Assembly: GCF_000733295.1 (NCBI RefSeq)
Contig: NZ_JPMI01000289.1
Location: forward strand, 97,361-161,360
Direction of reading: 5' to 3'
Length of the DNA: 64,000 bases
Source: Archangium violaceum Cb vi76
GTDB lineage: Bacteria; Myxococcota; Myxococcia; Myxococcales; Myxococcaceae
The stretch's first letter is position 1. Each line of letters begins with the position of its first letter. The notes beneath the pieces are model-generated. The model ran no database searches. It saw only the letters and a list, made by a program, of their open reading frames with translations, and was not told the origin of the DNA. Positions 34,087-42,393 of this stretch are shown in pieces. A program made the translations under genes and the position numbers.

Positions 34087-35598
34087 CTACGCCGCCGCGA
34101 GGTACAGGAGTAACGCCTCCTCGTCCCGCGGTGCCGGCTCCTGCTTCAACAGGAAGAGCCGCGTGGCCTCCCGGGCCTTCATCCGGAGCGGCCACCGGGC
34201 CTCCAGGAACGTGGAGCCCCGCTGGGTCATCACCAGCCCCTCGTGCTCGACGTCCACCGAGCCCGACATGACGAACAGCTGGGTGCCCGCCTCGAGCTCA
34301 TGCTGCTCCCACGGCGAGAGCTCACGGTGCTCGCCTTCCCGGAGCAGGGCGAGCCGAGCCTTGCGCCCGAGGTGCCCGTACCGCTCGTTTCCTCGCACCA
34401 GGTCATCGAAGCGCCGCTCGGCGTGCGTCTTCCATATCCCCTCTCGCAGACGCGCATCCCCCTTCAACAGGGGCAGGAGCGCCGAGCGGGGAATGCGCAC
34501 CAGCGTCGACGCCGTCGCCGTGCGGATGGACGCCGAGCGGCGCTCGCCCGTGAGCAGGGCCCCCTCACCGAAAACAGCGCCGCTGCCGAGCTCGTCCACG
34601 AGCTCCCCTCCCTCGGCCAGCACGTAGACCGCGCCCCGTTCCAGCACGTACAGCTCGTCGCAGGCGCTCCCCGCGTGGAAGACGTACCGGCCGGCGGGAA
34701 ACACGAGGCGCTCCGCTCGCCCGGCCAGCTCGCGCAGGGTGGCCTCGTCGAGGTGGGCCAGCCATGGCACCCGGCGCAGTTGTTGGATCATCCGAGAGGC
34801 ACCCAGGCGGGCCCCGAGGCGCGTGCGCTGCACCCGGGCCGCCAGCTGCTCCATGGGTTGGCGCAGCCGCCTCGTCAGCAGCGCCCGGGCGATGCTCAGC
34901 AGGTTTCCCAGGGTGATGGGCACCAGTGTCACCAGCCCGTGCCCCTCGCCATACCCGGGGTTGGTCTCGAGAAAGAAATCCACCTCGGGCTTGTCGGAGT
35001 GTGCCCAATACTCGCGCTCCATCTCCGTCTCGCGCGTGCGCCAGCCCACCTTCCGCACCAGCGGATGGGCCGGGTCCTCCTTCTCCAGGCCGAACTCCGT
35101 GGCCAGCGTGTCCATGAAGGCCAGCAGCTCCGGGGGGGTCTCCAGCTCCCGTCGTGGCCACACCTCGTCACAGTGCCGGGTGACCAGCGAGTAGCTGGAC
35201 GGGTGCACCAGCGAGCCCATGTAGAACATGCGCCGGCCCGGGTGCTTCAGCACATAGCGAACCACCTGCTCCATCCAGAGTCCCGCGGTGACGTTGCCGC
35301 CCCGGTACTCCCGCAGCAGGCCCGTCTCCGCGCGGAACACGGCCAGCGGCTCGTCACCGAGCTGCTTCTCGAAGAGGTGCAGGGCGAGGTAGCCGACCAC
35401 CCTTCCCGCCTCGTCCTTGTGGAGCAGCAGCCACGTGTGCTCGGCGTTGGACTCGATCACGTAGCGGGCGAAAGACTCCCGGTCCACGCCATCGAAGATG
35501 CGCTGGTGGACGGCATAGAGGGAATCGGTGAGCTGGCTCCGCGCCTCGGCGGACAGGGAGTGGGGGAGGATGAACTCGGTGCTCGTGATGTGGGACAT
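34087..35598 (-). CDS. GNAT-like N-domain fused to cyclic-nucleotide-binding-like domains
   Basis: This 503-residue protein has an N-terminal half resembling an acyltransferase/GNAT fold (SLYAVHQRIFDGVDRESFARYV, VVGYLALHLFE, then a REYRGGNVT motif near residue 95). The C-terminal part (about 270-400) is a clear CNB domain (LVFPAGRYVFHAGSACDELY, GAVFGEGALLTGERRSASIR), followed by a weaker second beta-barrel (about 440-495). The PBC arginine position reads RSAS, so cAMP/cGMP binding is plausible. There is no DNA-binding helix-turn-helix at the end, so it is not a plain Crp protein. It lies 120 bp downstream of the lysK-like gene and could belong to the biosynthetic operon or control it. Confidence 0.75.
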   Translation of the reverse strand: MSHITSTEFILPHSLSAEARSQLTDSLYAVHQRIFDGVDRESFARYVIESNAEHTWLLLHKDEAGRVVGYLALHLFEKQLGDEPLAVFRAETGLLREYRGGNVTAGLWMEQVVRYVLKHPGRRMFYMGSLVHPSSYSLVTRHCDEVWPRRELETPPELLAFMDTLATEFGLEKEDPAHPLVRKVGWRTRETEMEREYWAHSDKPEVDFFLETNPGYGEGHGLVTLVPITLGNLLSIARALLTRRLRQPMEQLAARVQRTRLGARLGASRMIQQLRRVPWLAHLDEATLRELAGRAERLVFPAGRYVFHAGSACDELYVLERGAVYVLAEGGELVDELGSGAVFGEGALLTGERRSASIRTATASTLVRIPRSALLPLLKGDARLREGIWKTHAERRFDDLVRGNERYGHLGRKARLALLREGEHRELSPWEQHELEAGTQLFVMSGSVDVEHEGLVMTQRGSTFLEARWPLRMKAREATRLFLLKQEPAPRDEEALLLYLAAA

Positions 35599-35718
35599 GG
35601 CTGCTTCGACCGGGGTGTCGTGTCTCGGGGGGAGCCCTGAGAAGAAGCACTCTGACCTCGAGGCCGCGGGGCGGCTGTGACGGCGCGAACAGCCAGGGTG
35701 TGCACCCCGTCACAACCC

Positions 35719-36786
35719 TCACCCGGACGTCTTGGTGGGCAACAGCGCCAGCACGCGAGCGAGCACCGCGACACCCTCCTCGTACTCGTCGAGGCCGATG
35801 TGCTCGTGCGGCGTGTGGTCCAGGGAGGAGTCGCCGGGGCCGTAGGCGAGGGTGGGCACCCGCCACGCCTCCGCCACGGTGTTCCAGTCCGAGGTCCCCG
35901 TCTTCAGCCGGAGCGTCGGACGAGCCCCCCGCTCGCGGATGGCGCGCTTGAACATCCGCGAGAGCGCGTCGTTCCCCTCCGTGCTCACCGCCCCCTTGTT
36001 CGACAGGGCCTTCACGGTGACGCCGGGAACGCCGCCCAGGAGCGCCAGCAGCCGCTCGCCATCGCTGGCCGGCCCGGTGCGGACATTCACGCTGGCCCGG
36101 GCCCACTCCTCGGTGTCCGTGGAGCCCGTCTGGAACGAGGTCAACGCGGGCAGGTTCTGCTCGAAGAGCGACCGCTCCCGGTTCCACGCGTCACAGTCCG
36201 CGCGCAGCTGGTTCCAGGCCTCGACGACGTGCTCGGCGGGGGCGCGGTAGTCCCGGCTCGCCGTGTGGCGCCGGCTCGCCCGGTACTCGAGCTCGGCCCG
36301 GACGAGCCCCTTGTACCCGATGGTGACGGCATGGGCTCCGCTGGGCTCTCCGTTGATGACGAAGTCCGGGCGGTAGCGCTCGCGGACGTGGAACGCACCG
36401 CGCGTGATGGCCACCTCCTCCTCGACACACCCGAGCAGCAGGAACGTCTTCCCGGCGCGCTCGCTCTCCTCGAGCAACTCGACGGCCTCGATGAAGGCGC
36501 CCAGGGCCCCCTTGGCGTCCACCGTTCCGCGTCCGAAGAGCCGTCCGTCCTCGATGCGCACCGGCACCTCGCCGGGCACCGTGTCGATGTGGCCGAGCAG
36601 TGCGATGCACGTGTCACCCTCGCCCAGGCTGGCGATGGTGTTGCCCACCTCGTCGGTGTGCGCGCGCCAGCCGCGGCGCTCCAGTTGCCCGGCCAGGGCG
36701 CGGGAGAAGGCCTGCTCGTGGTGGCTGGGGCTGTACTGCTCCACCATCCACTTGAGGAACTCGATCGACTTCTCACGTGCCCGCAT
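35719..36786 (-). CDS. lysK: [LysW]-amino acid hydrolase, M20 family (LysK-like)
   Basis: This 355-residue protein carries the metal motifs of the M20 peptidase family: ALLGHIDTVPGE, FGRGTVDAKGAL and LGCVEEEV with the catalytic Glu. It matches LysK, which cuts the finished amino acid from the C-terminal Glu of LysW. In this cluster it should release the modified amino acid from the carrier. Its start overlaps the 3' end of the kinase gene by 14 bp. It is the last gene of the ten-gene leftward run. Confidence 0.85.
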   Translation of the reverse strand: MRAREKSIEFLKWMVEQYSPSHHEQAFSRALAGQLERRGWRAHTDEVGNTIASLGEGDTCIALLGHIDTVPGEVPVRIEDGRLFGRGTVDAKGALGAFIEAVELLEESERAGKTFLLLGCVEEEVAITRGAFHVRERYRPDFVINGEPSGAHAVTIGYKGLVRAELEYRASRRHTASRDYRAPAEHVVEAWNQLRADCDAWNRERSLFEQNLPALTSFQTGSTDTEEWARASVNVRTGPASDGERLLALLGGVPGVTVKALSNKGAVSTEGNDALSRMFKRAIRERGARPTLRLKTGTSDWNTVAEAWRVPTLAYGPGDSSLDHTPHEHIGLDEYEEGVAVLARVLALLPTKTSG

Positions 36787-37618
36787 TGGCCGCGTCCTTC
36801 CGGGGGAGGGTGAACTTCGTGCCGGACTCCTCGGTGAGGGCGACGAACACGGGGCGGGGCACGCGGGAGGAGCTCACGTAGACGGAGGGGACTCCGCCCT
36901 GGAGCGCCTTGCGCGCGGCGTCCAGCTTGTACCGCATGCGTCCGGCCGCGAGCTGCATGCAGCCTTCCACGTCGTCGCTGTGCCGCACGAGCGTCAGCGG
37001 CTCGTTCGGGTTCTCCAGCAGTCCCGGCACGTTCGACAGCATCACGAAGGCCCGGGCGCCGAGCGCGGTGGCCACCGAGGCGGCGATCTGATCCGCATCG
37101 GCGTTCACCAGCACGCCGTCCTCCGTGACCGCGGGAGGGCAGAGGACGGGCACGTGGCCCAGCTCCATCAGCGTTCCCAACAGGCCCGTGTTCACCGAGG
37201 TGAGCTCCCCGGCCAGGTGCTCCCGGTCGATCCGGAGCCGCCCGTTGTCGTGAATCTTCAGCGGAGGCCGGCGCCGGGCGACGAGCACCCGTCCATCCGC
37301 GCCGCACAGCCCGAGCCCGGAGACGCCCCGCTCCCCGAGTGCCAGGACGATGCGTTTGTTCACCTCGCCCACCCACGCCATCATCAGGACGCGCAGGGTG
37401 GCCGCGTTCGTGAGGCGCACGACGTTGCCGGAGGGCGTGGTGACCTCGGGGCGCTCGAGCGAGTGGAGCTTCAGCAGGCGCTCCCCGGCGTCCGAGCCTC
37501 CATTCACCACGATGACGCGCTCGCCCTGGCGGACGAGCTCCGCGACGTCAGCGCAGACGTTCTCGAGGTCCACCCCCGGGGCGCCGCCGATCTTCACCAC
37601 GATGGGCCCGCCGCTCAT
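36773..37618 (-). CDS. lysZ: [LysW]-aminoadipate/glutamate kinase (LysZ/ArgB-like)
   Basis: This 281-residue amino acid kinase has IVVKIGGAPGVD for ATP binding, VNGGSDAGERL for substrate, and VLVNADADQIAASVATAL. The long insertion GNVVRLTNAATLRVLMMAWV is typical of the LysZ branch, which phosphorylates the side-chain carboxylate of the LysW-bound acid. Its ATG overlaps the TGA of the SDR gene (ATGA at 37618-37615). It works with LysX before it and LysY after it in the pathway. Confidence 0.88.
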   Translation of the reverse strand: MSGGPIVVKIGGAPGVDLENVCADVAELVRQGERVIVVNGGSDAGERLLKLHSLERPEVTTPSGNVVRLTNAATLRVLMMAWVGEVNKRIVLALGERGVSGLGLCGADGRVLVARRRPPLKIHDNGRLRIDREHLAGELTSVNTGLLGTLMELGHVPVLCPPAVTEDGVLVNADADQIAASVATALGARAFVMLSNVPGLLENPNEPLTLVRHSDDVEGCMQLAAGRMRYKLDAARKALQGGVPSVYVSSSRVPRPVFVALTEESGTKFTLPRKDAANAGT

Positions 37619-38388
37619 CCGATCACACTCGCGCCACCATCGACGAGCTGCACCGTCCCGGTGATGAACGAGGCCCGCTCGCTGGCGAGGAAGGCGGCGG
37701 CGGCGGCGAACTCCTCGGGGAGTCCCACCCGGCGCAGGGGAATGTGGGCCGCCATGGCGCGCAGTCCCGAGTCCACGTCTCCCCCGGTCCCCGCGGTGCG
37801 CTCGACCGGAGGCGTGCGGGTGTAGCCCGGGGCGAGCACGTTGACGGTGACGCCACAGTCCCCCAGCTCCTGCACGAGCGCGGACGCGAACCCGACGATG
37901 CCGAGCCGGGAGAACCCCGAGAGGGCGAACCGCGCCACCGGCCGGACCACCGTCTCGGAGGTGATGAAGAGCAGGCGCCCCCACCGGGCCTGTTTCATGT
38001 GGGGGAGGGCGGCCAACGCCAGACCGATGGGAGGCAGCAGCACCGCGTCGACGGCCTCCCGGTACGCCTCGACGCCGAACTTCGTCGCCGGGCCCGGAGG
38101 AGGCCCGCCGCTGTTCGTCACCGCGATGTGGAGCGCCCCCATGCGGCCCGCCACGTCCTCGACCCAGTGGCGGACGGCCTCGGGGTTCTTCAGGTCCACT
38201 TCCGTCGCGAGCACCTGGCCCCGGCCGAGCTCCTTCAACCGGCGCTCGGCCCGGGCGAGCTTCTCCGGGTCCCTCGCGCCGATGGCGACATGGGCCCCTT
38301 CCTTCGCCAGCTCCTCGGCGACGGCCAGCCCGAGTCCGCTCGAGCCTCCCGCGATGAGCGCGACCCTACCTGCCAGTCCCAGTTCCAC
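37615..38388 (-). CDS. SDR-family reductase lacking the canonical Tyr-x-x-x-Lys
   Basis: This 257-residue Rossmann protein has TGxxxGxG-type motif AGGSSGLGLAVAEEL, NSGGPPPG in place of the usual NNAG, and the terminal GTVQLVDGG. The catalytic Ser is present (FITSETV), but the usual YxxxK reads as ALSGFSRLG, with no Tyr or Lys. A subset of SDRs with the NSGGPPPG motif shares this change; their chemistry is not well known. In the cluster it is the best candidate to reduce the ketone made by the transketolase step. It overlaps the sulfotransferase gene by 23 bp. Confidence 0.85.
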   Translation of the reverse strand: MELGLAGRVALIAGGSSGLGLAVAEELAKEGAHVAIGARDPEKLARAERRLKELGRGQVLATEVDLKNPEAVRHWVEDVAGRMGALHIAVTNSGGPPPGPATKFGVEAYREAVDAVLLPPIGLALAALPHMKQARWGRLLFITSETVVRPVARFALSGFSRLGIVGFASALVQELGDCGVTVNVLAPGYTRTPPVERTAGTGGDVDSGLRAMAAHIPLRRVGLPEEFAAAAAFLASERASFITGTVQLVDGGASVIG

Positions 38389-39367
38389 GGACGTCCTCCC
38401 GGGTGTCGTTGTTCGCGGTCACGGAGCCCACGTTGGCGCGGGCCTGGGTGCGCGGCGGTTGGAAGTAGCCGTAGCGGGCCATCAGCGGCCACGACAGCGC
38501 CTCGGTGAGGGCCCTCGCCCGGGAGGGGAGCTCCTTCTTCCAAGAATCGTCCTCCGGACGCAGGAGCGTGGGCCCGGCGCGGAAACGATCCGGATTGCCC
38601 GTGACGGTGTGGTTCCCGCCCAGGTGGACCGTTCGCCCCTTCACCGGATTCACCGCGCCCTCCGTGCCGAGCAGCCCGAACAGCCCGTCCACCACGCTGT
38701 CCGGATGGGCGATGAAGTCCTCGTACCGGAGGAAGAACGAGCGCTCGGGGTAGCGCCGGATGACGGCCTCGGAGGCGAGGTTGAACCCCACCCAGTACGA
38801 GGTGCTGCGGAACGTGGACATCGGGACGACGTACTGCTTCGTCTTCGTCCACGAGTGCGCGGCGGCGCGCGGATCCCTCACCAGGTAGAGGTAGTAGGGC
38901 GTGACGCCTTCCACGTGCGGAAGGAGCGCCGCCTCGGAGGGGAGCTTGCCGCTGTCCACCACGGTGTGGCTGCCGGTCGCGTCCGCGATGGCGCGGTATG
39001 TCCGGCTCAGCGTGGCGGCATACTCGCGGACCGCCTCCGAGCGGGTGCCCTCCCGGAGGATGTTCCACGTGTGGCGCGTCCGGACGGCCTCCGTCTGACG
39101 CCTCACGACGTCGCGGGCATGCTCGGCGGGACTCCGGCCCGGGGGCGTCTCCTCCTGGAGCACCCTGGACCAGATGCCACAGCGGGTCAGCGCCTCACCG
39201 CAGCCACAGGAGGTGTTGGAGCCGTTGCCATGGGCGTTCTTCCACAGGAAGCTCAGCTCGCCGGTGTGGAAGAAGCCCTCCACCTCGTTGAGCACGTTGC
39301 CGATGATCGTGCTGCCGTTGCGGCACCAGCCGGTGATGTAGAGAACCTTGAGAGGATGTCGAGACAC
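38366..39367 (-). CDS. PAPS-dependent sulfotransferase
   Basis: This 333-residue protein has the 5'-phosphosulfate-binding loop near the start (YITGWCRNGSTIIGNVLNE) and the 3'-phosphate-binding part (LYLVRDPRAAAHSW), with a later RYEDFIAHP strand. This is the general layout of sulfotransferase families that move sulfate from PAPS to a hydroxyl or amine. The start is GTG at 39367, with GGGAG five bases before it. The CysD/CysN/CysC set at the other end of the cluster would supply PAPS, so the product is probably sulfated. Its gene is next to the shell-protein gene. Confidence 0.88.
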   Translation of the reverse strand: MSRHPLKVLYITGWCRNGSTIIGNVLNEVEGFFHTGELSFLWKNAHGNGSNTSCGCGEALTRCGIWSRVLQEETPPGRSPAEHARDVVRRQTEAVRTRHTWNILREGTRSEAVREYAATLSRTYRAIADATGSHTVVDSGKLPSEAALLPHVEGVTPYYLYLVRDPRAAAHSWTKTKQYVVPMSTFRSTSYWVGFNLASEAVIRRYPERSFFLRYEDFIAHPDSVVDGLFGLLGTEGAVNPVKGRTVHLGGNHTVTGNPDRFRAGPTLLRPEDDSWKKELPSRARALTEALSWPLMARYGYFQPPRTQARANVGSVTANNDTREDVRGTGTGR

Positions 39368-39391
39368 GCGTGCTCCCTGTTCCGGTTGCCG

Positions 39392-40252
39392 TCAGACCAG
39401 CGCGGCGACGTAGAAGTGCGTGGGCAGGTGGACCACCAGGGACTCGTAGATCTCCCCGCACACGGCGAGCCCCTCGCGCGGGAAGATGCCCTTGGGGGCT
39501 TCGGCGAAGCGGATGACGGAGCGGCCGCTGTCGAAGATGGTGGCGGCGGCGGTGTAGTCCCCGACGATGAGGGTGCCGGGGTTCACCATGCGCGCGCGGG
39601 CGATGCGCACGCCCATGTCCGCCAGATCCCTCAGCAGGCTGCCCTGGCCCACGAAGTAGCGGTAGTAGTCCGCCGGGTTCATGAGGATGCCGTCCGCCGA
39701 GCCGCCCACCTGCTCCACGCGATCACACGCCGCCAGGAGCGAGGCGATCGGGTTCTCCCGCGCGGCGAGCCGGGTGATGCCGGGGGTCTCCAGCAGTCCG
39801 CGCACGCGCTCGCCACCGGGACCGCGTGCGAGCGCCTGGTTCTCCGCCGTGCACAGGCGCACCAGCAGCCGGTAGTCGATGAACGTCGCGAGCGCCTCGG
39901 GGTCATTCAGCAGCTCGGGGTTGACCTGCACCCACGCCGTGGTCGGCTTCAGCTCCGCCTTGTCCGAGTGGAACTCGAACGTGGCCTCCTGCCTCAGCTG
40001 CGCGTCGATGACCTGCTCGGTGAGGGCGGCCTGGGGACGCGTCTCGTACCAGTATTTGACCTGGGGCTGCTCCGTCTTCACGACCTTGAAGAGGCCGCGC
40101 ACCGCGATGCGGGGGCGGCGCTTGAAGCCCGGGAACGCGTCGGTGATCGTCGTGGAGAACTCCACGGACGCCTTCGTGCCCTGGGAGACGACCGCCGCGG
40201 CGAAAGCCCGCCCGGGGGACAGCTCGGTCCCCGCGGTTCCATTCGTGCTCAT
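39392..40252 (-). CDS. HK97-fold shell protein, family 3 encapsulin type
   Basis: This 286-residue protein follows the HK97 capsid layout without head or tail genes nearby. An E-loop-like stretch (residues about 35-95) is followed by TTAWVQVNPELLNDPEALAT, comparable to the spine helix region of HK97 gp5. Later come GILMNPADYYRY (compare the VLNPRDW motif), GTLIVGDYTAAATIFDSG and a last A-domain strand segment LAVCGEIYESL. Encapsulins build hollow shells that hold enzymes; family 3 members have been predicted inside natural product gene clusters of myxobacteria and actinobacteria. GGAGG five bases before the ATG fixes the start. It sits between LysY and the sulfotransferase, which suggests that pathway enzymes or a carrier-bound intermediate are enclosed. 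The cargo is unknown. Confidence 0.8.
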   Translation of the reverse strand: MSTNGTAGTELSPGRAFAAAVVSQGTKASVEFSTTITDAFPGFKRRPRIAVRGLFKVVKTEQPQVKYWYETRPQAALTEQVIDAQLRQEATFEFHSDKAELKPTTAWVQVNPELLNDPEALATFIDYRLLVRLCTAENQALARGPGGERVRGLLETPGITRLAARENPIASLLAACDRVEQVGGSADGILMNPADYYRYFVGQGSLLRDLADMGVRIARARMVNPGTLIVGDYTAAATIFDSGRSVIRFAEAPKGIFPREGLAVCGEIYESLVVHLPTHFYVAALV

Positions 40253-40270
40253 GTGTTCCTCCCCTGTGTT

Positions 40271-41308
40271 TCAGATGGGATGCAGGCCGCGGAAGCCGAG
40301 GCCCTCGGTCTCGGGTCTCCCGAGCATCAGGTTGATGGCGTGGACGGCCGTTCCCGCCGCGCCCTTCACCAGGTTGTCGATCGCCACGTTCACGACGATC
40401 CGCTGGCGCTCCGTGTCCACGTCCACGGCCAGGTCGCAGTAGTTCGTCCCCTGCAGCGGACCGGGCTCGGGGAAGGGCGAGGCGCTCGTGTTGGGCCGGA
40501 TGAGCCGCACGAAGGGCTTCTCGCGGTAGGCGGTGGCGATGGCGCGCAAGGGCTCGTTCTCGTCGAGGGGCCTGGCGGCGAAGCCATGCACCGTCGCGAG
40601 GATGCCGCGCACGTTCGGCACGGCCGTGGCGCTGAAGTGCACGCTGGGGCGTGTCCGGGTGAGCCGCTCGACGACGTTCTCGATCTCCCCCGTGTGCCGG
40701 TGCCCCACGGGCCGGTAGCAGCGGAGGGCGGAGGCGCGTTCGGGGTGGTGGGACGAGCGGTCCGGCGTGGCGCCACCGCCCGAGGAGCCTGTCTTCGCGT
40801 CCACGACGAGCTCCGGCTTCACCAGGCCCGCGCGCACCAGCGGGAGGATTCCCAGGAGCGCGGCGTGCGCCATGCAGCCGGGGACGGCCACATAGCGGGC
40901 CTCGGGAAGCTCACCAGCGGTCCATTCGGGGAGCGCGTAGACGAAGCGCGGCGCGTCCTCGGGCCGCGGGTGTTTCGCATACCAGCGCGCGTGGTCCACC
41001 GGGTCCAACCGGAAGTCCGCGCTGAGGTCGACGATCCGGTCCGCGAGCCCTCGCACCTGGGCCCAGCGCTGGAGCAGTCCTCCCTGGGGCAGGCAGCTCA
41101 CGAGCAGCTCGCACGGCTCCAGCGCCTCGTGTGGGACGAAGCGCAGCGGACTCATGCCCCGGAGGCTCGGGTGGGGGAAGTCGAGGCGCTTGCCCGCGAA
41201 CTGCCCGGAGGTGGCCTGGACGACCTCCACGCCCGGGTGGGCCAGGAGCAGCCGCAACACCTCGCCGCCCGTGTAGCCCGAGGCGCCCAGCACGGCCACG
41301 CGCGTCAT
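40271..41308 (-). CDS. lysY: [LysW]-aminoadipyl/glutamyl-phosphate reductase (LysY/ArgC-like)
   Basis: This 345-residue NADPH-dependent reductase has the nucleotide-binding start VAVLGASGYTGGEVLRLL and the catalytic Cys in VPGCMAHAALL, then VDAKTGSSGGG and the HxGEIE motif (GHRHTGEIENV). It turns the acyl phosphate on LysW into the semialdehyde. ArgC and LysY are close relatives; the LysW context decides the name. It overlaps the lysX gene by four bases. Confidence 0.9.
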   Translation of the reverse strand: MTRVAVLGASGYTGGEVLRLLLAHPGVEVVQATSGQFAGKRLDFPHPSLRGMSPLRFVPHEALEPCELLVSCLPQGGLLQRWAQVRGLADRIVDLSADFRLDPVDHARWYAKHPRPEDAPRFVYALPEWTAGELPEARYVAVPGCMAHAALLGILPLVRAGLVKPELVVDAKTGSSGGGATPDRSSHHPERASALRCYRPVGHRHTGEIENVVERLTRTRPSVHFSATAVPNVRGILATVHGFAARPLDENEPLRAIATAYREKPFVRLIRPNTSASPFPEPGPLQGTNYCDLAVDVDTERQRIVVNVAIDNLVKGAAGTAVHAINLMLGRPETEGLGFRGLHPI

Positions 41309-42147
41309 GGATGCACCCCCGCGGCGTAGTCCGCGATCAGCTCCGGCAGTGGAATCCGGGTGGACTCGATGCTCCGGGCGAACTCCACGCAGTGGTTGAC
41401 CTCGTTCACGAGGAGCTCCCCGCTCCGTGTCTCGAGCAGGTCCACGGCCGCGATGTCCGCCCCCACGGCCGCCGCGGCGCGCTCGGCGAGCGTCGCGTGG
41501 GATTCGGGGACCTCGTACCGTTCGGGCACGGCGCCGCGCGCGGTGTTCGTCACCCAGTGCTCCGAGCGCCGGCGGATGCCTCCCACCGTCCGGCCCAGCA
41601 CGTAGACGCGCAGGTCATAGCCCGGCTTGTCGATGTACTGCTGCACCAGCGCGACGTGATCGCTCGCGCCGCCCATCTCGAAGCGCATCTGCAGGAGGCC
41701 CTCGGCCGCGTTGCGCCCATCGATGCGCGCGACCATGCGGCCCCACGAGCCCACCGCCGGCTTCGTCACCACCGGGTAGCCCCGGCGCTCGATCTCCCCG
41801 AGGCAGGCCTCCTCCTCGAAGCCCGCGAACGACCACGGCATGGGAATGCCCTGGGCGGCCAGCGCCAGGTTCGTGAGGATCTTGTCCCCGCACGTGGCGA
41901 TGGCCCTGGAGCTGTTCACCACGCGAGCGCCCTTCACCTCCAGGATGGCCGCCAGGTACCGGGAGCGGGTGAGCGACATGCTCCGCATCAGCACGACGCC
42001 GCCCCCGGACCAGTGCCCGGCGTCCAGGGGCAGGACGAGATCCGCGTCCTGATGGAGCTCCACCGCGCAGTCGCGCTTGCGGAGCGCCTCGAGGATCATC
42101 CGTTCTTCCGCGCGCAGCCGGGTGTAGATGAGATCGATCTTCTTCAT
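41305..42147 (-). CDS. lysX: LysX-type ATP-grasp ligase loading LysW
   Basis: This 280-residue ATP-grasp enzyme of the RimK/LysX branch contains TCGDKILTNLALAAQGIPMP, PVVTKPAVGSWGRMV, QQYIDKPGYDLRVYVLG and the metal-binding ELLVNEVNHCVEF. LysX links the alpha-amino group of aminoadipate (or glutamate in ArgX-type enzymes) to the terminal Glu of LysW. The residues deciding glutamate or aminoadipate cannot be read with certainty. The gene lies 10 bp after lysW and overlaps lysY. Confidence 0.88.
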   Translation of the reverse strand: MKKIDLIYTRLRAEERMILEALRKRDCAVELHQDADLVLPLDAGHWSGGGVVLMRSMSLTRSRYLAAILEVKGARVVNSSRAIATCGDKILTNLALAAQGIPMPWSFAGFEEEACLGEIERRGYPVVTKPAVGSWGRMVARIDGRNAAEGLLQMRFEMGGASDHVALVQQYIDKPGYDLRVYVLGRTVGGIRRRSEHWVTNTARGAVPERYEVPESHATLAERAAAAVGADIAAVDLLETRSGELLVNEVNHCVEFARSIESTRIPLPELIADYAAGVHP

Positions 42148-42157
42148 GGGGAGGGGA

Positions 42158-42361
42158 CTATTCGCCCCAGTCCTCTTCGACCTCGGGCGCCTCGGCGAAG
42201 CGGAGGGGCTTCAGGCCCACCACCTCGAGCTCGGCGGAACAGCCCTCGCACGTGACGACCTCGCCCTCCATGAAGCCGTCCCCGGTGATCTCGAAGGCAC
42301 ACGTGGGGCACCCGTTGATTCCCGCGACATCCTTGGCATCCATCTGCTTCTGCAGCTGCAT
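42158..42361 (-). CDS. lysW: LysW-type amino-group carrier protein
   Basis: This 67-residue acidic protein has two CxxC-type zinc pairs (Cys18/Cys21 and Cys38/Cys41) and the diagnostic C-terminus EDWGE. The terminal Glu67 receives the amino acid through an isopeptide bond, protecting its amino group while the side chain is rebuilt. AAGGAGG lies five bases before the ATG. In thermophiles this carrier makes lysine or arginine; in some actinobacteria it serves secondary metabolism, which fits this NRPS cluster. The N-terminal 14 residues extend beyond typical LysW. Confidence 0.92.
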   Translation of the reverse strand: MQLQKQMDAKDVAGINGCPTCAFEITGDGFMEGEVVTCEGCSAELEVVGLKPLRFAEAPEVEEDWGE

Positions 42362-42393
42362 CCGCTCCTCCTTGAGTCAGGTTCCAGCGACGC

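Noticed and set aside
39392..40252. Prophage reading of the HK97-fold protein
   Set aside because: No portal, terminase, protease or tail genes are near, and the gene is embedded in a biosynthetic operon with a 19-bp gap to lysY and a 25-bp gap to the sulfotransferase gene. An encapsulin is the better reading.
35719..42361. Primary lysine or arginine biosynthesis by the LysW route
   Set aside because: The aminotransferase step is missing, and transketolase, sulfotransferase and shell genes are interleaved in one operon with an NRPS arm opposite.
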